Shown: positions 52,001 to 55,680, counted from the first letter of the stretch. The stretch is 64,000 bases of DNA from Tubiluchus corallicola (GCA_030141605.1 JAQGDQ010000157.1:323266-387265); one strand, 5' to 3'. Notes: generated by a model not told the origin, from the letters alone. Numbers and translations: made by a program.

Positions 52001-52422
52001 TACCCTCCAAATGCAATGTTAAATCTAACTTTGCAGCCAGAGTTTGGGCGATCTTTGTCAGTCTGAGAACTAGTAGTGACCAATTACTGACCAATTTGTT
52101 GTAGAAGTAGAAGAGATGCAGATGCATTACAAGAAAATTTTGATGTTTATTCTGTATACATTCAATTGAAAATAAACTATATTTTTGACAAGAAATTAAC
52201 AGTTAGCGTCAGTTTTAGTTGTTTATTTTGTGCAAATACCATTATAATTACTGATATTGTGGCTGATTTTGAAATATTGGTTTATATTGCCTCATTGTTT
52301 AGTTCTTTCAGTTTGCAGATGTGCTCGTGAAGCTGGGATTCCCAAAAGTCTGTCTTCTGCATAAAGGGATTGACATCCTGAGGTCAACTGGTGTCCTCTG
52401 CGTGCCCACACCGGAAATATAG
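2585..52422 (+). CDS. TBCK: TBCK, TBC domain-containing protein kinase-like (21 coding exons)
   Basis: Spliced gene. Coding exons: 2585-2783, 5042-5114, 8622-8810, 9967-10090, 11447-11519, 12732-12781, 12901-13020, 23826-23910, 25150-25300, 26591-26740, 27366-27459, 29678-29812, 32305-32545, 33728-33811, 34549-34634, 35230-35266, 46734-46895, 48749-48873, 49871-50043, 50956-51115, 52312-52422. They sum to 2622 nt (873 residues plus stop). All inferred introns are GT-AG and all junction phases agree. The product aligns with remembered vertebrate TBCK almost without gaps from the [18 protein letters not shown] stretch to the C-terminal PTPEI. Order: pseudokinase (about 30-275), linker, TBC Rab-GAP domain (about 465-690), rhodanese-like domain (about 770-870). 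The family is linked to mTOR signalling and endolysosomal/mRNA transport in a cytosolic complex. The start is the first ATG after an in-frame TGA at 2579-2581. Upstream non-coding exons are possible, since an AG acceptor-like pyrimidine tract lies just before the ATG. Confidence 0.96.
3683..4211. mobile_element. hAT-like non-autonomous element
   Basis: Ends CAGGGTCGGGTCTAGG and (reversed) CAGGGCCGGCTCTGCC form terminal inverted repeats of a common hAT type. The flanking octamers do not match, so the insertion is old or the ends are mis-set. Lies in TBCK intron 1. Confidence 0.55.
4356..4896. mobile_element. pogo/Tigger-like MITE
   Basis: The left end CAGTAAGTCCTCGCTTAACG and the right end (CGTTAAGCGAGAACTTACTG) are near-perfect inverted repeats, and both ends abut TA (4354-4355, 4897-4898). 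Sequence and TA target match Tigger-type non-autonomous elements. Subterminal copies of the CGTTAAG motif occur inside. No transposase. TBCK intron 1. Confidence 0.8.
6037..6396 (+). repeat. 60-bp minisatellite, six near-identical copies
   Basis: Exact 60-bp period; copies differ by one substitution (fifth copy) and one deleted base in the last. Because 60 is divisible by three, two forward frames stay open through the array. One reads a 20-residue Ala/Ser/Thr-rich unit ([20 protein letters not shown]), the other [20 protein letters not shown]. Lies in TBCK intron 2. Confidence 0.95.
6943..7714 (-). mobile_element. Penelope-like element relic: GIY-YIG region between inverted repeats
   Basis: Minus-strand coding (about 7189-7510) reads [17 protein letters not shown], then R-M-C-E-H-L, S-S-I-H-N-H, and [12 protein letters not shown]. 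This is the arrangement of the GIY-YIG-type endonuclease end of Penelope-like retroelements. It is flanked by ~100 bp inverted repeats (about 6943-7045 and 7615-7714) containing ACTGAAGATG and GGCTGCAGT cores. The RT domain is missing. Confidence 0.65.
8905..9389 (+). mobile_element. hAT-type MITE, family A (full-length)
   Basis: Begins CAGTGGCGGCTTGTG and ends GGCCACCACTG, imperfect terminal inverted repeats. The body is shared with copies at 10640, 30539, 31582, 32629, 42464 and 45083. It is flanked by two ~45 bp similar direct repeats (about 8857-8900 and 9404-9447, sharing GACAGAGCATAT) rather than a clean octamer duplication. TBCK intron 3. Confidence 0.75.
10640..11003 (+). mobile_element. 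hAT-type MITE, family A (5'-truncated)
   Basis: Matches the right two thirds of the family, ending GGGCCGCCACTG. The left end is missing or too diverged to recognise. TBCK intron 4. Confidence 0.7.
11520..12731 (+). other. TBCK intron 5, nothing recognised
   Basis: AT-rich intron without detectable repeats or open frames of note. The acceptor is TTTCTAAAG at 12723-12731. Confidence 0.5.
13098..14092 (-). mobile_element. Degenerate LINE reverse transcriptase (jockey/CR1-like)
   Basis: Read on the minus strand from about 14092 to 13098, pieces in shifting frames match the non-LTR RT order: an LFNLSLSNG block, an F-E-R-I-I-F / N-L-L-SSKQS block (13719-13931), an FDKVWH-like block (about 13640-13720), then [20 protein letters not shown], with FADY in place of FADD, and LTWNTHI. 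Stops and shifts between blocks show it is dead. It sits upstream of the first nested IR gene in TBCK intron 7. Confidence 0.8.
14400..17414 (+). repeat. Duplicated 5' flanks of the two IR genes
   Basis: Upstream DNA of the first IR gene (about 14400-15060) recurs in two parts before the second (about 16540-16760 and 17140-17414). Shared pieces include GAGGATTCATCCAA, TATTAACACAGCTGGCAA and CTAAGCAAAAATGTCAC-like start contexts. Promoter sequences therefore probably came along with the coding copy. Confidence 0.75.
15061..16422 (+). CDS. Ionotropic receptor (IR)-like ligand-gated channel, nested in TBCK intron 7
   Basis: Single-exon gene, 453 aa. A hydrophobic N-terminus (residues 1-21, signal-peptide-like) is followed directly by a ligand-binding S1 half (LRVGIW at 59-64), with no amino-terminal domain; this layout is typical of IRs rather than classical glutamate receptors. 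M1 lies at about 153-176, the pore loop at about 211-228 (SSYLQQGG), M3 at about 236-261 ([11 protein letters not shown], the counterpart of the SYTANLAAF gate), S2 with ALVVPK and GLVDKLL, and M4 at about 427-447. The glutamate-contacting residues of iGluRs are not evident. Likely a divergent chemosensory or neuronal cation channel subunit. The start is chosen because the ATG is conserved with the neighbouring paralogue, whereas upstream frames are not. Same strand as the host gene. The ligand is unknown. Confidence 0.9.
   Translation: MSLLSILKTCAIISYFLECLCIDRTLCKTETRYNWDNLHAFYGKDTTRQSYSLHGALPLRVGIWRDAAKPFCDHLLMMLSEAANFTYKVIYIKHWETPEDAIDTGEFDMLLGFITMIPERTKSMTFLHPVTYNSYVFIIKKHQLHGFNVTDPFSTLVWLLLILYGIAVGLILYYIDYGKIVLYKEEESTKCSNCQRRLEKATTKKESKAYFTLYTLSSYLQQGGTYLPQHLSARMLIGWWWIFASIITALYTGTLVSKLFVSKQVFPFNTLQELIDSDIIPATIGQFSSTRQMQTRPEYRQLWQRMKTDPNVPADNAETALELTATGKYTLFVGGIYAKLHLIEDYELHGQCRFSISPFFSFSAPSALVVPKESNHTEALNFALDTLKEHGLVDKLLHRLLQPLEKCLNSPKQHVSILSVNVEQLDVVFWGLISGIGVALFMVFSEFAYKKFM
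17415..18794 (+). CDS. Ionotropic receptor (IR)-like ligand-gated channel, tandem paralogue
   Basis: Single-exon gene of 459 aa from the ATG at 17415, which aligns with the start of the copy at 15061. An upstream in-frame ATG at 17373 would add 14 residues but has no counterpart there. Same domain order: signal-like N-terminus, S1, M1 ([18 protein letters not shown]), cytoplasmic loop, pore SSYLQQGG, M3 [22 protein letters not shown]2, and M4 near the end. Near the N-terminus it has about 7-8 extra residues relative to its neighbour (around E-N-C-S-S-L-Y). Flanking DNA on both sides is also duplicated, so this is a recent tandem duplication with a unit of about 2.35 kb. Confidence 0.9.
   Translation: MSLVLFLKTCAIGFYFLECFCINTTLCKTETRAENCSSLYKQQNLHTFCGQNSSRQGYLLHGALLRVGIWKDASKPLFDQLLMMLSEAANFTYKVTYVKNWQTPKNAIDSGKFDLLMGLITVLPERAKSMMFLHPFTYSYRVFIIKRHQLQGFSVTDPFSTPVWLLLIIYGLAVGPIIYYIDHSENLPHKENKDKRNTNCQTRLEKGNAKKDSKAYFTWYTLSSYLQQGGKYLPHRLSARMLVGWWWIFASIITAMYTGTLVSKLFVSKLVYPFSTLQELIDSGIIPVTIGELSSTMQLKNRPEYKQLWQRMKMDPNVPAYQAEMALELTATGKYTFFVGGTYAKLYLIKDYKLHGKCRFSISPFLSFLSPSALVVPKKSNYTEALNFALATLKEHGLVDKLLQQLLLPLETCLDSPVQHVGTVSINVEQLDIVFWILISGIGVALFTFINELAYKKFM
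19371..19850. mobile_element. hAT-type MITE with perfect 8-bp target duplication
   Basis: 480 bp with ends CAGGGGTGTGCAAATTG and, reversed, CAGGGGTGTACAAATTA. GTCTAGGT is repeated exactly at 19363-19370 and 19851-19858. GC-rich GGCCCGCGGGCC blocks lie inside each end, a pattern common in hAT non-autonomous elements. It lies in TBCK intron 7, downstream of the second IR gene. Confidence 0.92.
21053..21421 (+). pseudogene. Decayed 3' end of a third IR-like gene
   Basis: The sequence matches the last ~120 codons of the two IR genes (S2 end through M4, finishing AYKKF). The reading frame is kept, but it contains a TAG where the paralogue has AAG (in TYA-K-LYL) and a TGA where it has GGA, plus a two-codon deletion at the ALVVPK motif. 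The N-terminal two thirds is absent; DNA just upstream is unrelated. The 3' flank (about 21421-21900) still matches the 3' flank of the 17415 gene (about 18795-19250), so a whole unit was once duplicated and later truncated. Confidence 0.85.
22490..23290 (-). mobile_element. Degenerate LINE reverse transcriptase, palm YADD to C-terminus
   Basis: On the minus strand a YADD active-site motif lies near 23205-23220 ([10 protein letters not shown]). It is followed by K-Y-L-x-x-LLATEDD, then R-I-S-x-E-x-K-L-like and K-I-x-E-T-F-W-like blocks, and ends with [14 protein letters not shown] (near 22690). This order is typical of RTE/CR1-type LINE C-terminal halves. Several stops interrupt it. It lies within TBCK intron 7, downstream of the IR relic. 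Confidence 0.75.
23390..23650. repeat. Dispersed repeat shared with 44505-44700 (opposite orientation)
   Basis: Elements such as AAGTAAAGTCCAC, AACTGAAGTTA, TTACCCACGTCACATG and TTAACCTTTGACCTGCAAC appear here in the order expected for the reverse complement of 44505-44700. No ends or coding capacity recognised. TBCK intron 7. Confidence 0.5.
23826..27459 (+). CDS. TBCK: TBCK exons 8-11: linker between pseudokinase and TBC domains
   Basis: Exon 8 (23826-23910) joins exon 7 in phase 0 across the 10.8 kb receptor-bearing intron. The joined reading aligns gaplessly with vertebrate TBCK around S-x-L-R-x-x-x-L. Exon 9 carries the conserved [17 protein letters not shown] stretch. Exon 10 ends with YYPLIEDQ, and exon 11 contains LPLIIREQD just before the TBC domain. 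Exon 11 starts at 27366, one base before a codon, to fit the phase left by exon 10. Overlapping open frames here are not the gene's frame. Introns: 23911-25149, 25301-26590, 26741-27365, 27460-29677. Confidence 0.93.
24366..25082. mobile_element. DNA element with subterminal inverted repeats
   Basis: AGTAGGACACTAGC, TGTCGTACATGG and GCCCAAGTA near 24370-24430 recur in reverse order near 24975-25065 (GTACTTGGGC, CCATGTACGACA, GTGTCCTACT). The exact ends and target site are unclear. TBCK intron 8, ending about 70 bp before exon 9. Confidence 0.55.
25565..26329. mobile_element. piggyBac-like non-autonomous repeat, copy 1
   Basis: Shares a ~700 bp body with 41723-42393 (GATAATTTTTGTAGGTTTCT … GGTCCTGAAGGAG), and its right end abuts TTAA (26330-26333). 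Its left end has diverged or been lost. It includes an internal ~120 bp near-duplication around AGACTAAG … AAGTTA. TBCK intron 9. Confidence 0.6.
27930..28424. mobile_element. pogo-like MITE with subterminal repeats
   Basis: Left end CAGTGGCCGCCGCTTATTAT and the inverse of the right end are nearly identical over ~25 bp, and both ends abut TA (27928-27929, 28425-28426). GCTTAATATGGACA-like motifs recur several times near both ends. Its GC-rich ends stand out from the AT-rich surroundings. TBCK intron 11. Confidence 0.8.
29678..46895 (+). CDS. TBCK: TBCK exons 12-17: TBC (Rab-GAP) domain
   Basis: Residues about 437-684. Both catalytic fingers of TBC Rab-GAPs are present: the I-x-x-D-x-x-R arginine finger (I503, D506, R509) and the Y-x-Q glutamine finger (Y542-W543-Q544). 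The GAP active site therefore looks intact even though the kinase half does not. Also visible are the YLNFNNE, HDPEL and [10 protein letters not shown] signatures. Exon 16 (35230-35266) is only 37 nt and precedes the 11.5 kb intron that carries the GPCR array; exon 17 (46734-46895) resumes in phase. Introns: 29813-32304, 32546-33727, 33812-34548, 34635-35229, 35267-46733. Confidence 0.95.
29813..30005 (+). repeat. Tandem duplication (~112 bp) starting at a TBCK splice donor
   Basis: Sequence from the exon 12 donor (GTGAGTAATATAGGTTA …) to CAGTAGGTATTTGATCTT is repeated with divergence from about 29907 (GTGAGTATTTGCAC … CAGTAGGTATTTGATCTT). A second donor-like CAGGTGAGT therefore lies in the intron. 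Confidence 0.7.
30539..31038 (+). mobile_element. hAT-type MITE, family A, with 8-bp target duplication
   Basis: 500 bp; ends CAGGGTGGGTCATG and GAGCCACCATTG. Flanked by identical octamers GGTATCAG at 30531-30538 and 31039-31046, the hallmark of hAT insertion. This copy fixes the ends of the whole family. TBCK intron 12. Confidence 0.9.
31137..31499. mobile_element. pogo-like MITE
   Basis: Left end CAGTTAAACCCCATCATACC; right end, reversed, CAGTCACACCTCGTTATAC. TA on both sides (31135-31136, 31500-31501). It sits between the two opposing family-A hAT copies of TBCK intron 12. Confidence 0.65.
31582..32112 (-). mobile_element. hAT-type MITE, family A (inverted copy)
   Basis: Reverse-orientation copy from CAGTGGCAGCTC to GAGCCACCACTG. 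Flanking octamers CTCTGAAT and GTCTCAAT agree at six of eight positions, consistent with an aged target duplication. It ends about 190 bp before TBCK exon 13. Confidence 0.8.
32629..33025 (+). mobile_element. hAT-type MITE, family A (5'-truncated)
   Basis: Starts inside the family consensus at the TTTGCTTCACAGCCCAGCA segment and runs to its right end. It lies in TBCK intron 13, about 80 bp after exon 13. Confidence 0.75.
33812..34548 (+). other. TBCK intron 14 with an unexplained two-strand open segment
   Basis: Between GTAGGTAGGTG motifs (about 33882, 33925 and 34201), both strands are open (33945-34208 plus, 33914-34270 minus), with CCCATTATAACGCAAGG and CAATTATAATGCAAGG flanking. No protein family recognised; more likely a small mobile element than an exon. 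Confidence 0.35.
34340..34412 (-). repeat. tRNA-like SINE fragment (minus strand)
   Basis: Minus strand shows GGGGTTCGATATCCAG (B-box-like) preceded by ATAATGGTTTACAC (weak A-box). Located in TBCK intron 14. Confidence 0.45.
34755..34892 (-). repeat. Degenerate interstitial telomere-like (TTAGGG)n tract
   Basis: Runs of CCCTAA, CCCTAATC, CCTAACCC and similar hexamer variants over ~135 bp; TTAGGG type when read on the minus strand. Too degenerate and too internal to be a chromosome end. TBCK intron 15. Confidence 0.75.
35385..35775 (+). repeat. Minisatellite, ~44-bp unit, about nine imperfect copies
   Basis: Unit built on CTGGAGTCTGTGGACTTGA followed by TTCATGATAGTGTGTG. Spacing between successive CTGGAGTC starts is 43-45 bp. 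It begins about 120 bp after TBCK exon 16, at the head of the giant intron 16. Minus-strand open frames across it are artefacts of the period. Confidence 0.88.
35776..37159 (+). other. 5' part of TBCK intron 16, upstream of nested GPCR 1
   Basis: No open frame or repeat recognised. The AAAGCTTTTTGCTTGGTTTG segment (about 36964-36984) has close counterparts before GPCR 2 (about 38716-38735) and GPCR 3 (about 40311-40331), so it may be a conserved upstream promoter element of the receptor array. Confidence 0.45.
37160..38113 (+). CDS. Rhodopsin-like (class A) GPCR 1, nested in TBCK intron 16
   Basis: Single-exon gene, 317 aa, seven hydrophobic helices, short N-terminus with N-glycosylation sites (NAT, NFT). 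Class A marks: TM1 Asn (N48), ERY at 130-132 at the end of TM3, ECL cysteines C107 and C180, C-W at 257-258 in TM6 without the following proline, and N-P-L-A-F (292-296) where NPxxY is usual. TM2 has S-V-H-E-C instead of the LAxAD sodium-site motif. An AATAAA lies about 210 bp after the stop (38325-38330). Probably a lineage-specific, possibly chemosensory receptor; no ligand family can be assigned. Its two downstream neighbours share the K-R-I[13 protein letters not shown] segment before TM6. Confidence 0.9.
   Translation: MPESNATDLNFTSSELIDGLHSSAIISINYIVYFVFMCMATTFSVVLNALFVTSVCKFRRLRSNANLILASLSVHECLIGVIVLVLEILLFIINHKEIGIVYNSVKCSQIAGYLAFANNIFGHLILVSVERYVAILWSLRYHQIVTFRRLKVFLAAVWCSSALQPALLFFPVWIKHSWDCEHAYTISYSLYHTLYILIIFILPVCALVVVYVRIWVAAVRQIKRIYTVTCVTERRSVQVENRATATIGITLFILVACWLIGFVHLIVQKWRQPAPEDYRATYVLITIGISMNPLAFGLRHKDMRRAFWSVLKCHSSL
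38890..39846 (+). CDS. Rhodopsin-like (class A) GPCR 2, tandem paralogue
   Basis: Single-exon gene, 318 aa, same strand and about 780 bp after GPCR 1. N-terminal sites NFS and NRT. TM1 LNALL, TM2 [11 protein letters not shown] at 133-135, [10 protein letters not shown] in ICL2 (nearly identical in all paralogues), [12 protein letters not shown] entering TM6, C-W in TM6 and N-P-V-V-F in TM7. Like GPCR 1 it lacks the acidic TM2 residue of LAxAD and the tyrosine of NPxxY. AATAAA at about 39942-39947. Confidence 0.9.
   Translation: MVELNFSDIDILNRTDLEEVQSRTASYSHIIYFVVCFILAILCIILNALLTILICKYRYLQSNANYVLTSLSVCECLAGAIVLVLESLIFATRQTGDNKTMNNDYHSIVCIQKTLYYVLSFSIFGHLLLVAIERYVAIMWSLHYHQIVTPRKLKASLIIVWCLSTLQPTWFYFPFWVKYSWQCNFETFGKIHSIYHIFYMLVFWVLPLCALVIVYVRIWIEAVRQTRRIRSVNSIAQRRSVQVENRATFTIGIIIFILIFCWMFTFAQVVINRWCDCIPGKNEIGYVLILFGCTMNPVVFGLRNSNVRSALSSMLKCT
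40450..41430 (+). CDS. Rhodopsin-like (class A) GPCR 3, tandem paralogue
   Basis: Single-exon gene. The ATG at 40450 gives 326 aa and an N-terminus ([14 protein letters not shown]) matching the length of GPCR 1; an upstream in-frame ATG at 40378 would add 24 residues not seen in the paralogues. Seven hydrophobic helices, ERY at the end of TM3, ICL2 [27 protein letters not shown] before TM6, C-W-F in TM6 and N-P-L-V-F in TM7. The tail ends [11 protein letters not shown]. Closest visible relative is GPCR 1 (shared VYFVFMCM in TM1 and GLRHKD after TM7). Confidence 0.9.
   Translation: MLEVNSTESFVLNFTAEKELTNTFCDDTAFYKDIVYFVFMCMSSTFSIVLNVLFITSVFRFCQLQSNSNYIIASLSVSECLIALSALVLEVLLFTTKCKSDGSSNIYYSARCFQKSWYFALACNVFEHLLLVGIERYVAIVWSLRYHQIVTPRRLKASLAIAWCVSALQPLGLFLPFWIRHRQCFDVFTLSYATYYTLYMLTFIIAPLLGLVVVYARIWIIAVRQAKRIYETTSVIERRSAQIENRATVTIGIIICVFIACWFSGFIETIVHKWCQCVPGGYRICYVLVTIGISVNPLVFGLRHKDVRKAFWSILKCRSLTCSEQM
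41723..42393. mobile_element. piggyBac-like non-autonomous repeat, copy 2
   Basis: Left end TCCTTGAGGACC and reversed right end TCCTTCAAGACC are inverted repeats, each next to TTAA (41719-41722, 42394-42397), the piggyBac target. No transposase inside. Lies between nested GPCR 3 and GPCR 4. Confidence 0.7.
42464..42684 (-). mobile_element. hAT-type MITE, family A (fragment)
   Basis: Reverse copy of the left ~220 bp of the family, ending GGGGGTGCTGCAGTTCCAC and GAGCCTCCATTG. Located between nested GPCR 3 and GPCR 4. Confidence 0.75.
43208..44170 (+). pseudogene. Rhodopsin-like GPCR 4, interrupted by one in-frame TAG
   Basis: The reading frame runs 320 codons from ATG 43208 to TAA 44168-44170, but codon 218 (43859-43861) is TAG, at the cytoplasmic end of TM5 (after W-Y-V-K-I-W-K). 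The frame continues without a shift into ICL3 (QVKRIHG), TM6 (CWVSGF) and TM7 with N-P-L-V-Y, the only member of the cluster with the classical NPxxY tyrosine. ERY occurs at 130-132. It is more divergent than the other three and lacks the ERRSVQ segment ([13 protein letters not shown] instead). It may be a very young pseudogene, a polymorphic null allele, a sequencing error or a readthrough gene; the sequence alone cannot decide. Confidence 0.85.
44505..44960. repeat. Dispersed repeat, reverse copy of 23390-23650 with partial fold-back
   Basis: Its first ~200 bp reverse-complement the intron-7 copy. From about 44810 the CGTAACCTTTAACCC and CTCTGAAAAGGTTTATT motifs recur in the forward sense, so the two ends of this block are inverted to each other. 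Lies after nested GPCR 4. Confidence 0.5.
45083..45701 (-). mobile_element. hAT-type MITE, family A, with internal duplication of its end
   Basis: Reverse copy. The GGGGTGCTGCAGTTC terminal segment and the adjacent ACTAAAGAAAA stretch occur twice (about 45440-45515 and 45595-45680), suggesting that one copy inserted into, or recombined with, another. TBCK intron 16, after GPCR 4. Confidence 0.7.
45702..46733 (+). other. 3' part of TBCK intron 16, nothing recognised
   Basis: Follows the last family-A hAT copy and runs to the exon 17 acceptor (TTGTGTTACAG). Only short unsupported open frames. Confidence 0.5.
47927..48691. mobile_element. hAT-like element with near-perfect 8-bp target duplication
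   Basis: Ends CAGGGCCAGCGCTAGG and, reversed, CAGAGCCGGTTCTAAG. Flanking AGTATATG (47919-47926) and AGTATAAG (48692-48699) agree at seven of eight positions. It ends 57 bp before TBCK exon 18, so it supplies much of the sequence upstream of that splice acceptor. Confidence 0.8.
48749..52422 (+). CDS. TBCK: TBCK exons 18-21: linker and inactive rhodanese-like domain
   Basis: Exon 19 carries [13 protein letters not shown] and the start of the rhodanese fold (LLVDVRNTE). It ends at a GTATCC donor (50044) in phase 2, and exon 20 completes an Asp codon followed by [15 protein letters not shown]. The active-site cysteine loop of rhodaneses is replaced here by a G-N-R-G-S-N sequence with no Cys, so sulfurtransferase activity is not expected; the same loss is known in vertebrate TBCK. 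Exon 21 is taken from 52312; an AG further upstream would add three residues that break the alignment. Stop TAG at 52420-52422. Introns: 48874-49870, 50044-50955, 51116-52311. Confidence 0.93.
49444..49695 (-). mobile_element. LINE C-terminal fragment
   Basis: The minus-strand frame contains D-L-Y-x-K-V-N-T-E and [12 protein letters not shown], then SPLKLAF and a K-P-Q-G-G block. This is the characteristic tail downstream of the RT domain in many animal LINEs, as in the 22490-23290 relic. It lies within TBCK intron 18. Confidence 0.7.
50183..50365. mobile_element. pogo-like MITE remnant
   Basis: CCTCGTTATGACCCCC at one end and a GGCATAAAACGG segment at the other resemble the ends of the intron-12 pogo-like copy, with repeated AATGCCAA motifs inside. 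The boundaries are approximate. TBCK intron 19. Confidence 0.45.
51291..51964. mobile_element. hAT-like element remnant
   Basis: CAGGGTTGCCAGCC at the left and GGTGGCAACCCTA at the right are short inverted repeats. A second GGTGACAACCCTA follows 20 bp later. A similar GGGTTGCCAGACGTCCC end occurs near 47056. No clear target duplication. TBCK intron 20. Confidence 0.5.
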
Positions 52423-52434
52423 ACGTGACTGTAG

Positions 52435-53311
52435 CAGGGATGTGCTGATACGGGAACCTGTGTTCCTATCCGATGCCAATTATTTTCTCCTGTTGTTGTT
52501 GGCCGATCCGCTCCGATCACCGATCCGTGCGCCGCTCCGATGTCAGACCAAGCTGATATGATGGTATTATAACCGCTACAAGTTGCAGCCTGCAACAGTA
52601 ACTGCTGTTTATGCTTGATTGTGGGAAGTCAAAATAAAATATAATTATGACATTGGCTTGAAAATAAGATGACATTGACTTATTTTGCTGTTATAATTAT
52701 GACCCTTTTGTCCTGTAATGTACTAATTGTGTACTAGTTCTGTGTTCATAGCTACTGTTTTATTATTAATACCTTTAGTTAATTTTTGTTAGGGACAACT
52801 TTGTATAATATACTCGATGAAATATTTCACTCCCAATAGCAATAGATTTTTGATCTCACATAAAATCAACTCACGGTGAAAAGAATAACTAGCGATGGTG
52901 TTTTATGTAACTTTGTAGACGTGAAAGAAACACGTGATAGATTAGTAACGACCTCACAGGTACAGAATTTGAAGTTGAAAATATTTGCGTTTTACTCGAA
53001 TGAAACACCGGCTTTGTCAACACTTAAAAATTGCAACATTTGTACGTAAATGGTATGGTGAAAAGCGGAATAGAATTTTTGGAGAAACTGTTCACATTAA
53101 TGTATTACAATTGCATTCATTAGGCGCTAATAACAAAATTCTCAGTCAAAGTTTATTTCAGGTGTATTTAAAGCGAAAATTTATTTTACGGAAAATTATC
53201 GGCCTTGATATTTTGCCGATAGTAGAACATTTTCGACCCAATCTCCGATCTGTTCCAATGTGCTAGTTTATTTGCCGTTCTCCGATTATATATCGCATTG
53301 GCACATCCCTG
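52435..53311. mobile_element. hAT-like element inserted 12 bp after the TBCK stop codon
   Basis: Ends CAGGGATGTGCTGATACG and, reversed, CAGGGATGTGCCAATGCG; internal GC-rich blocks CCGATCCGCTCCGATC. Flanking octamers GACTGTAG and CACTGTTG agree at six of eight positions. An AATAAA at about 52633-52638 is the first clear polyadenylation signal after the stop and lies inside the element. Confidence 0.8.
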
Positions 53312-54736
53312 CACTGTTGCACTAAGCAGCTTTCATGGATTGAAGGTCCATATTGGTCTTTGGCATAGAAAAGCTTTGCAACTGGGATATGTCTCGCTTT
53401 TCTACTGAAAATAATTAAGAGTTGAATTGCAAAAACAGTTTTAAAAGAGTTATCATTTTTTTCGTAAACGAGGAAATTCCTCCTAGTGTTTTGGTTTGTA
53501 TATAATGGGAAAATTTACCTTTAATAAACAAAAATTGCAGTTTTATTAGTAGTTTTGGCACGCCGTTACCTTGTGCTTTGACTCTAATCATGTGGCGCCA
53601 TCTACTGAAGCTAACTGAAAATTCCCGAAAGGTGGGTGCCTGTACTTTGCAAAGATGCAAGTTTAAACTGATCTGATCGTTGTGGTTGCAAGTGTTGCTC
53701 ATTTACCTCGTATCTAAAATTTATAATAATACCGCATATACATTAATTTGTATACAGAAATATTGGTTTTGCATGAGTCTTGGTTTTGAAAGAACTTATT
53801 GTAGAAATAAGCAAATTTCTACTCTTTATCCTGGAGTGAGGAAATTTATATGTCACAGTTACAGGCATTATCTGATAATTAAATTCTAATTACAAGGACT
53901 TGAAATGTCATGTAGAAGTGATATAATATTTAAGTTGTAGGTAAAAATCATCAAGCCTTATTGCTTTTATGACTTCATTACGGTATCTATGATTCGAACT
54001 TTAACAATGTTGGATTACAGTACAAAACGTTTTTTGTATTGCAAAAATACCAGTACATAAATCAAAGCTTTTATTCTATATACGTATTGTTTACTCTGCA
54101 TGCATGATCATTGTTCATTTATCCTAAAGACTTCTTGGACACTTTTTTCTTAACTTTGCACATGTGATATTAATTCATCCACGAAAGGTTCTTGGCTCAT
54201 TAGCATGTTTACGCTTGTGGTAATTTAGCATGTAGGCATAATAATAATTTAATAAATTTTGATGATGCTGTGGAAAAAGCAAGCTATAAAAACTTCACAA
54301 TGAGGTCTGTATTATCTTTTAGGTGGTAATTTTTTGACATTTGGTAGCTTCCTTGTGATCCAAATCATGGTGAATATTGTGGTGTTTCTGCCTAAAGGCA
54401 TTTTTCTTTGTAGCTATAGTAATATCGTACACGTGCTGATGAATCATCATATCCAAATTTGTAAATATATAAGTTTAACTGTGTTATGAAATGCAGTTCA
54501 CTTGTTATTTTTCAATGTCAAGCTTGAAAATTTTTCGATGTAATTTAGTAACTTGTAAATATGCATGTATTCTATAAGTGTAATAAAAACAAAAAATGTA
54601 TTTACAAATTAACTTTACCTGATTACTTGATTATTTGATTTTAAAGAAGTTACTATTGCTTGTTCTCTGTTGTCAGTTTCCCTGCCCCTTGTCTAACTAT
54701 TTCTCTCTCGGGTTACAGGTTTATTTTATCCATGTT

Positions 54737-54737
<1 letters not shown>
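53312..54737. other. Region downstream of TBCK, nothing recognised
   Basis: AT-rich DNA with short unsupported open frames on both strands. It may contain the end of the TBCK 3' UTR if the polyadenylation signal inside the hAT-like element is not used. Confidence 0.45.
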
Positions 54738-54832
<95 letters not shown>

Positions 54833-54834
54833 CC
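54738..54834 (+). repeat. (CT)n microsatellite
   Basis: About 95 bp of almost pure CT dinucleotide with a few CC interruptions. The long Ser-Leu open frame across it is an artefact. Confidence 0.97.
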
Positions 54835-55255
54835 CCTCTTTCTCCAATCTACTTGCTCATGCTATCTTGATACTACTCAAAGTGTGAACTCAGTAAGTAA
54901 TTTGCAGGTACAAATCTCTCTTGAAAGGGCGTAAACACTAAGGTAAATTTCCGGGTACATTTGTGATTACAAGAATATGACTAAAGAGAAGAATGGACGA
55001 TCCAAAGTAAATACTAGAACAACGATATCGACTAATTTACCACAGCCAATACTGTGCTGAGCTTGTGTAAACGTGGGAACACTTTAGCTGAATTTGAAAG
55101 GGGTGTCTGGGATTGTGGGGACTGTGGGTGTTGCGTGAATGAAGAGCTTTACTTCCCTAAGCAGGTGCTTCATTTCTAGTCGATTCCTTTTTTTCTCTTT
55201 GTTCCTATCTCTCCTGCTAAATCCCCTACTGATAAAAATTACAAGATGGTGTAGA

Positions 55256-55346
55256 TGTTTTGGATTTTTTAAATTTTTCATTAGCAGTTTTGGATTTTAA
55301 ATTTTTCATTAGCAGTTTTGGATTTTAAATTTTTCATTAGCAGTTT
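55256..55346 (+). repeat. 28-bp tandem repeat, three copies
   Basis: The unit TTTTGGATTTTAAATT plus TTTCATTAGCAG occurs three times in a row, the first with two extra bases. Confidence 0.85.
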
Positions 55347-55394
55347 ATCACAAGTTTCTGTATAATATAAATATGTACTACTAATTATGATAAG

Positions 55395-55680
55395 GTCCTG
55401 TTCGTAATGGTCGCAATGATGATGCCAATGGCATTAGTGACGATGATCATAATGATGACGGATGTGATCATGACAGTTGTGGTGATGGTGGTGATAGTGG
55501 CGGTGGGTGGCAGTGGCGGTAGTGGTTAGTGGTTGCGAAGGTGGTATTGGTGGTTGTAGTGCTGGTACATTGGTGGTGGCAGTGACAGTAGTGGTAGGGG
55601 CTTAATGGTGGTGTCGGTGGTGTGCATAGTGGTTGTGGTGCTGGTGCAGTGGTGGTGCAGGTAGTTGGTGTACGTAGTTG
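55395..55680 (+). repeat. GTG-rich low-complexity tract
   Basis: A GATGATG section passes into a long irregular GGTGGTGGT/GTAGTGG section. No coding interpretation is supported. Confidence 0.8.

Noticed and set aside
52300-52311. Earlier acceptor for the last TBCK exon (after GTTTAG)
   Set aside because: It keeps the frame but inserts three residues into an otherwise gapless alignment; the TTCTTTCAG acceptor is stronger.
54660-54887. Ser-Leu repeat protein
   Set aside because: Translation of a CT microsatellite.
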